Assembly: GCF_020379485.1 (NCBI RefSeq)
Contig: NC_063451.1
Span: 25,092,630 to 25,156,629, forward strand
DNA from: Brassica napus
Taxonomy: Eukaryota > Streptophyta > Magnoliopsida > Brassicales > Brassicaceae
DNA: 64,000 nucleotides
Direction of reading: 5' to 3'
In this document: positions 25,171 through 39,102 of the stretch, one piece after another
How positions within the stretch are numbered: the first letter of the stretch is position 1
Layout of the letters: each line of letters begins with the position of its first letter
Translations under genes and position numbers: made by a program
Notes under the pieces: model-generated
What the model was told of the DNA's origin: nothing
The model's database searches: none
Seen by the model: only the letters and a program-made list of their open reading frames with translations

Positions 25171-27469
25171 TCATGTGCGCAGACAATACCCGATAACAAT
25201 GCTGATGAATGCAACCACGCATACAAACAGCAGAGGGAACCCAATGTGCACTTCTTTCACTATCTTCTTCGTCCTCATCTCCGCCTGCATCACCATTATT
25301 ACTTGTGGTTATTTAAAGAAACAGTTATGTAAGTCAGTCACTACTAACTATACTACTCTCACCAGCTCTTGTTGCAAGCTTTCTCTATGTTGGGAGCTTA
25401 TAGACCGCTCCTCCATTAGCTTCGAAAAGGTTGAATCAGCCTGCATTAGGTTTTTAACTCGTTAGCAGTGCATAGAAGATTGCACCTAAGTTATGGACTT
25501 CTATATTTCATAACCAAACCTGTTTTAGCTTGGATTCAAGAGCATTGACTTTCAGCTTCATCTCCTCAATGTCTTTAACCAACTTATACTCATCCAATGC
25601 TTTGATATTCTGAGCATCTGTTTTCTTCTGCTGGACAACGTCTCTGTCTCTATGCATCTTTGGTTCTTCAGGATAAGTCACACTGTTGGCTGAGGTTTTT
25701 CCATTAGCAAACCCTTGGTCCCCAGAAAGATCCATGGCCATATTCGTGGTAGTACCCAAATCATGTGTTGGCTTTATTCCCCTTCCATCATCCTCATCCT
25801 TATGAGACCTAATAAGATCAGAGTCAGCTTCTTTTGCCATTTTTGATGAATCGTAGCCACCACCTTTAGTTGCCTTTATGTCATTTTCAATAAAATCTAT
25901 GACGCCCTTCCTTGGTTGCTTTAACTCATCATGCCCAACCATCCTCGGCGGCTCCTTTACAATCTCACTCTCCTAGAAAAATAAAGATTGAAAATGAACA
26001 AACAAGTATAAGAAGCTGCCTACTGGACCCAATAAATGTGAATATAGGCTAAGCTAAAATGGAGTTGGATTTGGTGGGAATGAACTACACACACTGCTTG
26101 ACGATTACTCTTCATATATTACCAAAATCTCAGAAAAAAAAAGCTTGGTTGTGAAGAGGATAAATACTTTTCTTACATATTGTGGAGGAAGCGTCTCTGA
26201 TTGACCATGTAATCGATCCTTGGGGATGGAATCTTCAAATACTGCTTCCTGCTTGAGTGTCCCCTTAATTGGAGATAGTTCAGGTGAGTCAGAAGCCATC
26301 ACGAGAGTGACTCTCAGTTTGTTTTCCTCAATGTGTTTGCCTTCCGCTTTGGAGAACTGAAAAGAATAAACGAATGAATATACAGACCAAATAACCGAAT
26401 TACAGGACAGAGAGGCTCAGAAGGATTACCATGCTAGCAGTGATGTCTTCATCAGTTGTTTCCTCAGGCACAGCAGTACTCTGGATTAAGAATTTGTCCT
26501 TGCAAGCCATATCTGGAGGTGGCTCTTTGAAAGCTTGCATAATCACTGCAATAACATAAAACTAGATTAGCAATTCCATCCGGAGCAGATACATCTTCCC
26601 TTTTGGACAACTACAGTTTGAACTCTGAAAGCCTAGGTTCCTAAGACAATGTCCAAACGCTGAGAGACAAAGGAAAAATCTATGCAATAATATAAACATT
26701 TCAGTTCGATTCCCACGCCAGTACACATCATGCAACACCTTAATCCCACGGACCGAAGAAACGTAAGTGCAAGAGATTCAAGCATTGTTCGAAAGGATAT
26801 AAATAGTTGGCATACCAGAGAATTCACAGGTTGATTTTGGTGCCACAACGCCAACATTTGGACGGACGCAGTACTTCTTCGGTGATGTAGTCTTGACCTG
26901 TCAAAACACCAAAACCACAACTATTTTAGGTGTCTTATTCAGAGAAATAATTTTCCTCAGAAAAATTTAAGATATTAGACATCCTGAAGCCAGAAAAAAA
27001 GAGAGGAGGTATTGGTTAAGACCTTAAAAGCAACAAAAAGATGGGTTGTATTGGTTAGCTGTACCACACAGGTACTCTGCTTCTTCAGATCAACTACAAA
27101 GAGGAAACAGTTTAGTCTTAAAAAAGAATAACAACTACAGATGTTTTGAAAAGCAAGGCAAAATATCCTAGCTACTTCCATCTTCACAGTATTACACAAC
27201 ACACAGATGCAGCAGCGTGAAAGTAGTTTGAAAGTTCCTCAACACAAAACAGACACCTTAACATTACACAATGGCACTACTATGACAATTCTAATTCCAA
27301 GGAAATAATTGACAATTCAGAGAACTCATTATTTTTTTTTTAACGAGCACCAGAGTGTCTAGTTCTGAACTTAAAATGATCGTTAGGCAAGTGATAAGAA
27401 TGAGTCACGTGACAGCTTACCTACAAACTTCAACGTTCGTGGTTGAATATCCAACAACGGCATATTCAT
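25171..27469 (-). CDS. VAP27-2: Vesicle-associated membrane protein-associated protein VAP27-2
   Basis: Eight exons (27469-27421, 27093-27023, 26897-26816, 26545-26430, 26356-26177, 25972-25520, 25440-25363, 25284-25171) join in phase to 380 codons; the Arabidopsis protein is of similar length. The MSP domain (residues about 5-125) contains DLKKQSTCVVQLTNTTHLFV and the VAP signature TTSPKKYCVRPNVGVVAPKS. A polar linker follows, then a coiled coil (DIEEMKLKVNALESKLKQ, ADSTFSKLMEERS) and a C-terminal membrane anchor (GFPLLFVCVVAFISIVIGYC). VAP27 proteins sit in the ER membrane, bind FFAT-like motifs and help form ER-plasma membrane contact sites with the cytoskeleton. The start ATG (27469) is followed by a second in-frame Met two codons on. 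Confidence 0.92.
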
Positions 27470-27474
27470 GGTTG

Positions 27475-29600
27475 CTGTGGCTAAACAAACTCGAACTCAC
27501 AAACTTCAAACAGCTGCCCACTTGCAGGAGGACTCTCTCCGCACCTATGTTAACAAAAATTAAGAGGATATAACACAACACATCAGATAGGCTCAAAAAT
27601 CACTCAACCCATGAAAACATTTGATACTCGAAAGTACATCAAAATCAGATCAATAGTCCCAATCATAAGACTCTCTCTCTGATTGGAGCATAACGAAACG
27701 TAACCAACCCATTCAACCAGCACACGAGCGAAAAAAATCTATAAATAAACAAAAGGTAGCGATTCGCGATTCAAGTATGCAGGAAAGTGAAACCGCTACT
27801 AGTTTATCGTCGTCAAACGCGATTTCTTTTTTTACCTTAGCGATACCGCCGACACTAACTTGCTTGTCGGCAACGCGTTTTTCGAGTATCGGGAAAATCA
27901 AAACTCCCAGCGTTTAATATTCGACGACGACGTCACTGTAGCTCATATATTCAAAAAAAACGAAAGGGCAAAATAGTAAACGATGGCGTTTTCGAGTCGT
28001 GATCCAGTAAAATAGTAAAACTCAGATCACACTCATGGATCGGATCTTCCAGAGCCCTAGTGATTTCTATTTCACAGAAAATTCCTTAAGGAAAATCGAG
28101 AAGAAAATATTACCGTGTATCCACAACGAAGAACAAAACGGAACTTGAGATGGGCGGAGAAGCAGAGATCGAGAAATAGCGAGAGCGGTGGGGTTTCTCT
28201 GGAAACCTAGAATTAAAAGAAAGCAGTGAAGGCCGAGTATATGAGGAATGTGTTCAAAACATCAAACACACGAAAAAAAAAAAAAAAAAAGTATGGTGCT
28301 GAGATGGAGATGGTTAACATTTGTTGTACCTAATGCCAAAAAAACAAATTTGTTCTGCGGTGTGGGTTATGTAACGGGCCTGGGTATTATATTCGATTAA
28401 AAATACATTTATAAGTGAGATTTGGGGATAAAACAAAATTTTTAAGTGAGATTGCAATTTGGTAGATGCGAAAATATAGGAGAGAATGTGATTGGGTAAT
28501 AAATGACGCTTTTTAATTAAATTTTGAAGGCCTTTTGAAGAGGGTATAACACGCGTGAATCGTGATTCCATTCCGATCACCAACTCTCTCTCTTTTTTTC
28601 TTTTATATGGCCTTTAGCAACGCTAAGATTTAATTACGTAATCAAATATTATCCCTAAAGACCTCAACAATATAAAACGTAACGCCAAAGAATATTAAAT
28701 TTTCTCACTCAAAACAAAAATTTGAGATTGGAGTTGTGAACACTACACAACAGCTCATCCACATAACTCAATTGTTATTTCATCGGTGAACTGATTATCA
28801 ATCCTATCAATTTGGGACGGTTGTGCATATTTATTTCAGTTGCGGAATTGATGTGTCATTAATTAATCTCATAAAGAGCGGTGAGAGAGAGAGAGATAGT
28901 CCACTAATTTATTTTAACTGGGAGCCCACAAGCTGAGATTCCAAAGAGTCCACCAGTTTTAAATGGGGGCCCATTTGTTCTGATGCATTATTGTTTTGTA
29001 CTTGGTTACAGCATGCCGATTTAGAAGTGTTTTGCTAGCTGTATATGTTTGGGAAGTGACCAGAGATTAATAATAGTCAGTTCAGTCCATAGAACCTCAC
29101 CTTTTGCTCCTGATGGATTTTGTCAATCGATATAATAGACTCGGAAAGGTTCAACTGACTGACCTTTGGTCTATCATATTGCAGGCATTATTGGTCTTCA
29201 GGGCTAAGTTGTTACTTCTTCAAGGAAGATAGTAATGTAATAAGGAGGCTCGAGACCTTGTTTAGTTTGTGTGTCTAAGCTTAATCACTCGGTATGTAAT
29301 TGCATCTATTGCTAAACTTGATCGATTAAGGCCTGAAAAAATCATACTGGGAAAAGTCTATTAAATAGTTTTATAGATTATCATTTCTTTCAGGCAACAA
29401 CAGAGATACTCCTCCAATTTAGATTATCCAAACCGAAATATATACTGAAAACGATTCTTGGTTAATAGTTATAGTTTTAGGTGTAGATGAGACCACAAGC
29501 CGACCACACACATACACATACAGCTTAATCGATGATAGATGTTTAGTTTCGTTTTTTTTTTTTTGGCAAACCTTACGATATTAATCAAGAAGCATATATT
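27475..29600. other. VAP27-2 upstream region and intergenic DNA before H2A.X
   Basis: Bases 27540-28210 probably hold the VAP27-2 leader with a leader intron. A CTCTCTCTCT run lies at about 27671 and poly-A at 28264-28282. Short ORFs here, such as 27713-27901 on the minus strand, show no known motif. In the Arabidopsis order I remember, several genes (including CSD1 and a DNA2-like helicase) lie at this position; none is visible here. Confidence 0.55.
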
Positions 29601-29641
29601 AGCTAAAGTTACATCCAAAAAAACAAGAGATAAAATGAAAC

Positions 29642-30309
<668 letters not shown>

Positions 30310-30615
30310 TTATAGAATCCGCTGATTGCCAGCGTGGCACTTAATCTAGCCTTTAAATCGAGTTGATTTGTTATCGTCCGTTCATATTTTTAACGGGGAA
30401 ATAGAGAGAAAGACAATAACTAGAAGGGTGTCTAGTAACAATTATCAAACTTTATAAGGACCACGCGGATAAATTATAAAACATTAAGGAGTTAACTGCA
30501 ATCTATAAGAAAGTTATAAAGCTACTGCCTAGCAGCTACGTCGCGACGCCGTGACGGTTTGGGATTGATTAACTTCTCGGAGGCGACTGAAGAAGAAGAC
30601 GAATACGAATCATCA

Positions 30616-33600
30616 ATGGTGAATCCGACGAGTTCTACGTATTTGCTCTTCTCTTTATACTGTGTGTTTAGTCAAATATTGTATCTGTGTTGTTTGACTT
30701 TTGATTTGTTTAATAGTTTCGATTTTAACAAAAAAAAAGCTAAACGAACATTCTCCATTGTTTACGTATAGGTTGAACCATCGCAGTGAGGTTGTCGAGA
30801 GCAACAAAGAGTTTCACGCTTACTGCTTCTCTCTCGCTAAGTAAATTGATATTTGTGTCTCTGCATTTCTTTCTTAATTATTCGGTGGAATCTTCCATAG
30901 ATTGAAATTAGGGTTTTCGTGAATTGCAGTCGTATCGACGCCTCAATTGGGAACGATGAAGTTCCCGTGGATGCTCAAGAGCTTGCTAAGACACTCCTCA
31001 ATCAAGTTTGTTTACTATTTTTGTCTTGTAAAGTTTCAATTTTTCAAGGTGTTTCTTCTTGTCTGGGTTAGTTAATGTTTCTGTGTTGTATGTTGCAGGT
31101 GTTTCGACGTAGATGTGATGATGAAACGAAGGCAGTGATAATGGTGCTGATGATCTCAGTGAAGGTAACATAAGAACAGAGTTAGAATTAGTAACTCTTG
31201 CGATCGTTATGAATGATGTTCGTTATGGTCACATTTTGGTAGAGCCACTACATTCAAATTTTCTTTCAAGTTTGGTGATTTAGATATAACGGGTACTGTG
31301 TAGTGTATAAGGTATATACTTGAGGTATATACTGTATATGATATACTATATTTATGTTTCTTGCACAGACTGCTTGTGAGCTTGGATGGTTCCCGGAGAG
31401 AGAAACTCAAGAACTACTGGCTCATGTAGACTCGGTATGTGTAGTTCTAGACGAACTTCTATTTCTTTTTAGGATATTCAAGATTTTTTATTTAGTTGAT
31501 GTTTTTCTTCGTGTGCAGATGTGGAATGGTTTCAGCGGTCCTGAAAACGTCGCCTCTGGTCTAAATAGTCCCGTCAGTCTAATTCTTCAGGTCATGGAGA
31601 GGTAGGCTGCAGTTTTCTTATGCTATTTTAACTTATGAGGAATGAGTAATTGAATATATCTGATAGCTTCTTAGGCAATCTTGTTCATTCACTTATCTCA
31701 CACTAGCAGGGGTGCTAAGATCGCGATGTTGGTTTGTTTGAATCTTCTCCTTTTTCCTTCTGTAGGTTCTATCCATTTACAAAGCTGGGGCAAATTCTTG
31801 TTTCTTCTGAGTCGGAGGTGATTTTTTTTTCTTATTCAGTTCTGAGCAGCTTTTAATGTGTGCTAAGTTAGTTTTTTTCTCTTCTGGCAGGCAGAATCAA
31901 ATATATTGATGAAGGACTTCTATATTTCAAAAAAGATGTTGCAACATTCTCCCAAACAGAAAGTGGTATGTGTTGGAATTTATGTTATGGATGCGTTTTG
32001 TTTCTCTGCTAGTCTTGGTGCTACCTTTTGCGTCTTCATATAAATTCGCTTTTGTCGTTCATACTGTATTGTGCATGTGTTGTTTCTCCTGCATTAATGG
32101 TTTTAGTGCAACTAGGTATGTAGATGCATGAATGTTCTTTTAAGCCTAAGTTTAAGCTTTGCTGGTCGTGTCACTTCAGCATTTTAGATGTTTGGATCTT
32201 TGTTCATCTATCCACTTATTATGCTTAATGATCTTGCTTGCTTTTCAGGGACTATTTGTTTTCCGGACAGAGGACATAAGCAAATCTAGTTGTATTATAC
32301 ATCCTCAAGAAGTCAGGTGTGGTTGTATTGCTTTCCCTTTTCCGTTTTGGGAAACAGTTTCTGTATGTTAACTAACCACATTGGCTTTTATGTGAAATTG
32401 CAGCTTTATGTTGAATGGAAAGGGCGTTGACAAGAGATGTGGCTTATCAATGGTTTGTGCATTTCGCTTGTTTCTCGGATATCTTTTTGAAGTACTTACT
32501 ATTTTACAAGTAAATTGTTTATTGCAACTTTTTCAGGATACTGGGCCGCAGTGTCCAACGAATGTTACTAGCCTGCTCAACGCTGGGTCAAATCTTCTCC
32601 AAACAATAGGCTGTTTTGGAGGTTTCTGTTCAATTGATATTTTAGACATCATCTTTGTTTCGTCTTCTCATTTGCAGCGATAATGATTAGATGTCCATTT
32701 GTTATAGGTAGTTACTTCATTATTATTGCCTTGTTTGATACCATATCACTGCCGGCCAATCCGTTGCTGAAAGATTATGTTCGCTCTGAAGTCACTGAAT
32801 CAAATTCAGGTGAGAGCTTTTAGTCACTAGGAGAAAAAATCATTCGCTTAAGGTTTATTGCACATCCCACAATGAAGTCATCAAGTCATGTAGTCATTTT
32901 GCATTCATACATTTTTTTTCTGAGAAAACTCTTCTCTAGATCAACCATTGTTTGTCTTTTTTCATTTTTTTCTGTAGATTGTGACATAATTGAAGGCCCA
33001 TCAAGGATATCTCTCAGTTGTCCTATCAGGTACGGGGATGTTATTCTAAATTTACATCTAAAGAAATTGCTTCCACAGTTACCTGAACCTTTAAAGATTT
33101 ATCATCACCATTGTAACAGCCGGACACGTTTCAAACTTCCTGTGAAGGGTCATGCCTGTAAACATCTTCAGGTGACGCACATTTTCTGTTTAGTACGAGA
33201 AATGATAGTATCAGTCTTGTGTTTTGATATCTGTTTAGTACGAGAAATTATAATATATTGTGATTTTCTGTTGTAGTGTTTTGATTTGTGGAACTATGTC
33301 AAAATAAATACGAGAATACCATCGTGGCGCTGCCCGCATTGCAATCAGTCTGTCTGCTATACCGACATCCGTGTAGATCAAAACATGAGAAAGGTAAGTA
33401 GCTTTAATACTGCTACTTGGTGGTACATCTTTTTACATCCTACATTGTATAGCCAACCTTGTCCAATATCCACAGATTCTAGAAGAGGTTGGATGTAATG
33501 CTACGGATGTGGTTATCTCTTCTGATGGATCATGGAAGGTCGTAACGGAGAACGATGAGAATGTGGGAGCTGTGCCGGAAACCACTCATGGACACGGGGA

Positions 33601-34659
33601 CCCAACTAGTTTCCAAAACCTGGGGCCTACTGTTTTGGATCTTACCAGAGATGAGGATGAAATGGAAATATCCGGAGGCACTCATGTCAATGAACAGAAG
33701 CCTTGTGTATCCGAGATTCAGTGTCCGTCTTCTGCTTCAGCCGACGCACTGCCAGAGTTACCCCAAACTTTGAATACTTTTGATGGGCAGCAACAGTTCA
33801 TCAACTCAGCAGCAAGAGATGTCATTCGTACCTACCCATATCCGCTAGAGAGATTAGCTACAAATACGGCCAGCTTTCACATACCAATGCCTGGTGCTCA
33901 GTCTTCTCAGTTTCAAGGGTCACATGTTACGCCGCTTAGAAATTGTCTTGGGAGAACCACTGATTTGATGGAGAGATGGAACCACATCTATGGAAATAGC
34001 ACAACTCAAACTCCATTGACATCCATGCCTCCTCCGTTGCATCACCAGTATGCAATGCAGGTTCGTCGTCCATTTTTACTCAACTGTTATGTTCTGTTTT
34101 TCATCTGTTTAAAAATTATGTTCTCATCTGTTTGCAGAACCAGAGGCTTCCCAGCAGGAGCTTGTCCACTGTACAGGACAGATCGATCCCATCTTCCATT
34201 ACACGTCCCCAAACTTTAGGTGTCAACTATGGAGAAACCTCCGTCCAGAGACACATGCAAACACCTGTTCAAAGACGGAATCTTGGTGGCGCAGCGTCGC
34301 GTGAGTCCATGAACTTGACTCCTGCTAGCACAGGAAACTGGCGGCCACCACAGATCCGTATGAGAGGCAGTCTAATGCCAGGTTCCACGGGGTATGACCA
34401 CATGATCATTCGACCCACTCAGCCGGTTCAGACGCAAGCTCAAACACTTCCTCAGCCAACAGCTTATGATAATATGCCGGTTCAGGCACAAGCTCAAACA
34501 CTTCCTCAGCCTCAACCAACATCTTACTATAACAGTCTCGATGATGAGATTCAAGCATTTTTGGCTCTACAAACGGAAGCTGGAATCGGTTCAGTTCCCG
34601 TGGGTGAAGGTGTTGGGACGCAGGGATCGGTCTGGTCAATGCCTCCTGAGACATGGTGA
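30616..34659 (+). CDS. PIAL1: SP-RING E3 SUMO ligase PIAL1 (EMB3001)
   Basis: Seventeen exons join in phase to 713 codons: 30616-30638, 30772-30840, 30930-31005, 31099-31164, 31369-31434, 31519-31601, 31766-31817, 31891-31965, 32249-32316, 32404-32452, 32537-32621, 32708-32809, 32978-33029, 33120-33171, 33277-33393, 33476-34060 and 34138-34659. The N-terminal helical region is EVPVDAQELAKTLLNQ... The SP-RING (residues about 285-345) reads SCPISRTRFKLPVKGHACKH, CFDLWNYV and WRCPHCNQSVCYTDIRVDQN, with the expected Cys/His set. A SIM-like VLDLTRDEDE follows, then a Gln/Pro-rich tail ending WSMPPETW. PIAL proteins extend SUMO chains and support transcriptional silencing. The Pro-rich tail seems shorter than in Arabidopsis PIAL1, where a PSSITHPQTLPVNYGG-like unit is repeated; here I see it once (near 34190). 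Confidence 0.93.
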
Positions 34660-35055
34660 TTTTCTGATGGCTTTAGCCTTTAGATATGCACCACAACGGT
34701 TTGTAGCAATAGCATGAATCCTCTTTAACACAATCCAAATAGTTATACAGGTCGATTTTTCTTGTTACTAACCGGTTTTGGCTTCCGGTATGTATAATGT
34801 ATATGGGGTAATTTTTGAGATTTACAAACATTTCTGTATTTTGTAATCCTTTTGTAATAAATGAATAATAAATCCTAAAAGCTTTAACGTAAATCCAAAA
34901 AGTTTAGATTCGGGTACGTCATTTCAGGTGTGTATTAGTGCGTTTCTTAATTTAAGCAGAACTTGAAAACACTCACTAGACATTAAACAATCAGATGATA
35001 AGAGTTTTGTCCGATATGTACATCCTTTGGCTGTGGTCCAGGATATAGTCCATTT

Positions 35056-35625
35056 TAGGCCTGGGATTTTTATCCATAACCGAATACCCGAACCGGAACC
35101 GACCCGAAATGGACCGGTTCGGTTCGGTTTCGGTTCTAGGCAACTTATCCGATGGGTATTAGTGTTAATTATCCATGGGTATCGGTTCGGTTCCGGTTTT
35201 TACCCGAAACCGAACGGGTACCCGTTTAACCCGAATTCTATGCTTAAAAAACATAGATTTGTATCTTTCGAGGGTTGAACCCAGGTTGGATAGTCAAAGC
35301 AACAACTGCAATACCACTAGACTAGTTCAACTTCGTTGTATTTAATACATATTACTAATATATATACGATTTCTATTAACTTTTTTTAAAAAAATAAAAT
35401 AAATAAATAAAAAACTGGTATATAATTATTTTATTTTGTAAATATTTATATAATTCACATAAGAAACGGGTATCCGGAACCGACCCGAAACCGGTAGTAC
35501 CCGATCCGAAACCCGAACCGAAATTTACTAAGTACCCATTAGGTATAGAATTCATTTATCCGAAAAACCCGGACCCGATCGGATCTTATCCGAACCCGAA
35601 CCGAATATCCGAAGTCCCAGCCCTA
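35056..35625. mobile_element. hAT-type non-autonomous element (570 bp)
   Basis: Ends TAGGCCTGGG and CCCAGCCCTA form an inverted repeat with one mismatch. The element is flanked by a perfect 8-bp target duplication GTCCATTT (35048-35055 and 35626-35633). Both ends are dense in CCGAACCC words, like the element at 23914, so they belong to one family. No coding capacity. It lies about 400 bp after the PIAL1 stop codon. Confidence 0.9.
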
Positions 35626-35633
35626 GTCCATTT

Positions 35634-36349
35634 CTCAACATTCATTTCATAGGCCACAGTTCCTTTCCTATCATGTTCCCCCAAAATCTCAATTCACCTA
35701 AAAGAATAACGTTTTAAATACCTTTTTCGCTTACCTAAAATATTCGGACATCTAACTCATATTTCTTTCGGACTTAAAAAAACTAGAGAGCATGATTTTT
35801 TTTTGTTTTTTTTTTTGTTTTTGAACACAACTAGAGAGCATGTTAAAATAAGTTTATTTCAGCACCATATTTCATGGCTTTCAAAACCTGTACCGTTAAA
35901 AGATGCACCAATTTATACCATCAACACTGGCTTATGGTTAATTATCTTTGTTTACATTTGTCATTTCTTCCATATATATGTAATTGGAACTTGTACTTGG
36001 AATTTATTAAATCTTAAGTCTAGAAACCAAAGACAAAAAAAAAATACTAATTAAAATCATATCACCAATTAGAAAGAAAGCGGATCTAAGTTATGCATTG
36101 GTAGGTACTGTGTTCATCATGCTAAAAGCGTGAACTATTCAAATAAAATAAACACGAACTTGTTGGTATTGTTCTTTCACGAACATCAAAGCTCGCTTAT
36201 TATTCCATACCTTCTGATATTATAATCAAAAAGACATTATTTGAGGGGAAATCAAAGATAGGAAAGACGACAAGAGAACATTATATGAATGTATGATTAC
36301 CAACCTCGTGGCTGCTTATCATCGAATATTGGAGATCTGCAGGAAGGAG
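35634..36349. other. Intergenic stretch, nothing recognised
   Basis: AT-rich DNA with only short spurious ORFs; no repeat borders seen. Confidence 0.5.
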
Positions 36350-38478
36350 ATGGTTGGGCATCATTGCTCGATACTCGTGACTTGACCCATATTCGGCTTG
36401 AAAAGTCGAGTACGTGCTGTTAACAAGACAAGTAACAAGTCAAAAAAATTTACTACTTGCAAGGACAAGACAAGTATCAAGTATCGTTTTATTTTTTGGT
36501 ATTTGCCTTGTTACTCGTTACTTGTTACTCGTTCTATAAAATACTTGTTACTTGCTAAATAATATTTTTTTTTTGGTAAGAACGTAAAAATTACTATTAC
36601 CATTTTTTCTATTTTTGACAGAAGTACAATGGCAACAAGAAGCAGAGAAAATAAAATAAAAACCTAAACACCGATTCGATCATGACAATACAGTGACAGA
36701 CACAACAAGCAAAAGCCACTCTTCGGATGTCTCAACTAATCCGTACCAACGCTTGCCGCAAAAGGAAGAACCACAGTTAAGACGAGAGTCGGAACCCGAT
36801 AATTTTGGCCTCCCCGATAATCCGCTCTTTATGATTGGCTCGACCAAGAACAGCTCGAGATAGACATCATAAGCATCCACCAACACGAAACAGACAGCTA
36901 CTGAAGAGCCCCAGTACGCCCGCATTAACAAGACCAAACATTTATTCGGACGCAAAACCTTCAAGGAGCCATGCGCCAAGAAACTGCACAAAACGGGGCG
37001 AGAAGCAGCCGCAACTCCACACATTACACTTTGGGCCACCACACGAGCCGGAAGAACACATCCACATGAGCTTAAAGCGCCCGCGCACTTGGCTCAAGTG
37101 CTGGGATGACGAGTTCAAGCACATGGAAAACACGAGACACATCCTAACCGAATGACCCAGCGGTTAAGATAATCTCGACATGGACAGTCTCCGAGAACCA
37201 GAGAAGCTGACCGACTCGAACGGAATCAGAAGTAGATGAAGAATAGTCGTTGAAAGGACACCAAATGAGACTCGAAGAGTTCCTTTACGAGCGCAAAGGG
37301 GAACGCCATGACCAGAGGGGGACAAGCAAGTAGCCCGCAAAGAGGTTTCGAACCCAAGCCATAGACGACTTCTCGTCGGAGGCCCAATCGTCAGGGCACG
37401 CGCCAAGATGAAGACCACCGGAGACGACACACGACGAAGCCAAACAGTCCTACAAACACGCTGATGGAGAAGAACCATACCGCACCTACTGAGCGTTGGA
37501 CAACCTGAACCGCCCTACGACGAGACACCACGCGCAGGGAAAGCTCACGCGCCGCCGAACATCTCCGCAAAGACAACGAGAAGAGACGGGAGACAGGTAG
37601 ACGAGCAGATCCCGAGCGGAGAAGCCACCCCTCCAGAGCACGCGCTACGAATCGATGGGATTTGTCGTAGATCTAAGAATGAAAATCGACCACCAACAGA
37701 TCCCAACCCCAAAATCCGACCCTAACCACCAGCCACCGCTACACCTACCTCTCATCTCCACCAGGAAATCAATACGGTCGTCGGCTTCAGCCTAGGTTCC
37801 TCTACCAACGAAGCTCGAGACCCAGGGACAGACACATATTGGAGGCAGCCAGAGGATGACAGAAGAGCCAAAGAAAAAAAGGAGATAAGGGGAGAGGAGC
37901 CCTCCGGCAACGTTAAACGGACAGCCGCGCCGGAGGCAAACGGAGGTTATACGACTTCTTTGAGAGCGAGGGTTAGAGAGATAAGGTTAGAGGGATAAGG
38001 TTTGTTCTTTACAAATTGTTTAGCCTTTGCTAAATAATACTTGTTATTGTAATAGCATAATTATCCAACGTTAAAAAATAATAATAATACTTGTTACTTG
38101 CAAATTTTTTTGAACATCGAAATAAAATAGAGGAATAAAATGGAAGAACATTGAGTTTCATATGGTCTTTCAGTATTTTGAACGCTTATTTTTATTTTTG
38201 TTTATTTCTTTGAAAATTTATGTGCTTTTGGATGTTAAAAATTTAGAATATGTATATTTTTGTATGTAATCAAGAGACAATTATTTGGTTTAGCAAGTAA
38301 CAAGGTAATGCAAATTACTTGCAAGAATCAATTTTTTTTCCAAGTACTTAATAAAACAAGTACTTGTTTCAAGGAAGTCAAGTATCGAGTCGTAAAAAAA
38401 AAAAAACTTGGATAAGGCAAGTCAAATAGCAAGTAATCAAAAATCGGCAAGTACTTGCCTTGCCTCGTGCCCACCCTG
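36350..38478. mobile_element. TACTTG-rich hAT-like element interrupted by a retroposon
   Basis: The ends resemble each other when inverted (ATGGTTGGGC at 36350 and GCCCACCCTG at 38469-38478). Inside both ends are many TACTTGTTACTTG / CAAGTAACAAG words on alternate strands. No target duplication could be matched, so the borders are provisional. Removing the nested insertion (36565-38026) leaves about 650 bp. Confidence 0.45.
36565..38026 (-). mobile_element. Non-coding retroposon (Sadhu-like), 1462 bp
   Basis: A 13-bp target duplication TTGCTAAATAATA flanks the insert (36552-36564 and 38027-38039). The left end is a T run, a poly-A tail when read on the minus strand, and the right end is the 5' start. 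The interior is GC-richer than its surroundings and lacks any convincing ORF; frames are short and overlap on both strands. Sadhu elements of Arabidopsis are non-coding, polyadenylated retroposons with such duplications; the family label is an inference. Confidence 0.7.
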
Positions 38479-38945
38479 ACATACTGGATCCAATGCACCA
38501 CGAGATGATTCCCACTAAATAAATGAATAAACAGGAGTCGCACTTTTCTTTTTTTGAACGACTTAACATGAGTTACACTTTTTATCTATTTTTTCTTTAA
38601 TAACTGCACACTTTTTTATCTCTTAACCAATATCTATTTCTATTATTATATTTTTCTGTCTGGAGCTCCACTTGTCTGTAACTGTAGAATGTTCCCATGC
38701 TTGTATAGTATTTGTCTTTATATTTCTAGTAACAAGTCACATTCAAACAAGCTCATGATTCCAATTTCCACTCGCACGACGCACATCATATCAGTTTTAG
38801 CCCATGATTCCCGAGAAGTGTCGTACATCCAGATAAAACATTCGCATTATTCCATAATTTTTTAAAAATATTATACATAATTCGCATGATTCCTAAATTG
38901 TCAAACAAAATCTTTTACTAAAATTCACCTAAAATAGCTATGGTC

Positions 38946-39087
38946 AGACGGGATGAAGTAGCCCGCTTGGTAAGGACCTTGGGGGCTAATTGTCATGCTC
39001 ACAGATTTGACGCCAGGCGAAGACGGGATTAGTCTGGGCTTCTCCGGAGGTCTGGGACACCCCCAGGTTAACCAAAACAAAAAAAAA
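38946..39087 (+). mobile_element. tRNA-derived SINE
   Basis: A 142-bp GC-richer unit begins AGACGGGATGAAGTAGCCCG (A-box-like AGTAGCCCGCTTGG) and ends in a poly-A run. It is flanked by the direct repeat AAAATAGCTATGGTC (38931-38945 and 39088-39102, the first A overlapping the tail). Size, tail and duplication fit a Brassicaceae SINE. Confidence 0.8.
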
Positions 39088-39102
39088 AAAATAGCTATGG
39101 TC

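Noticed and set aside
27713..27901. Separate small gene upstream of VAP27-2
   Set aside because: It lies in the leader/intron region of VAP27-2 and lacks known motifs.
36680..37480. Protein-coding gene on the minus strand (ORFs of 60-120 codons)
   Set aside because: Frames overlap on both strands, have no known motif and lie wholly inside a retroposon with target duplications.
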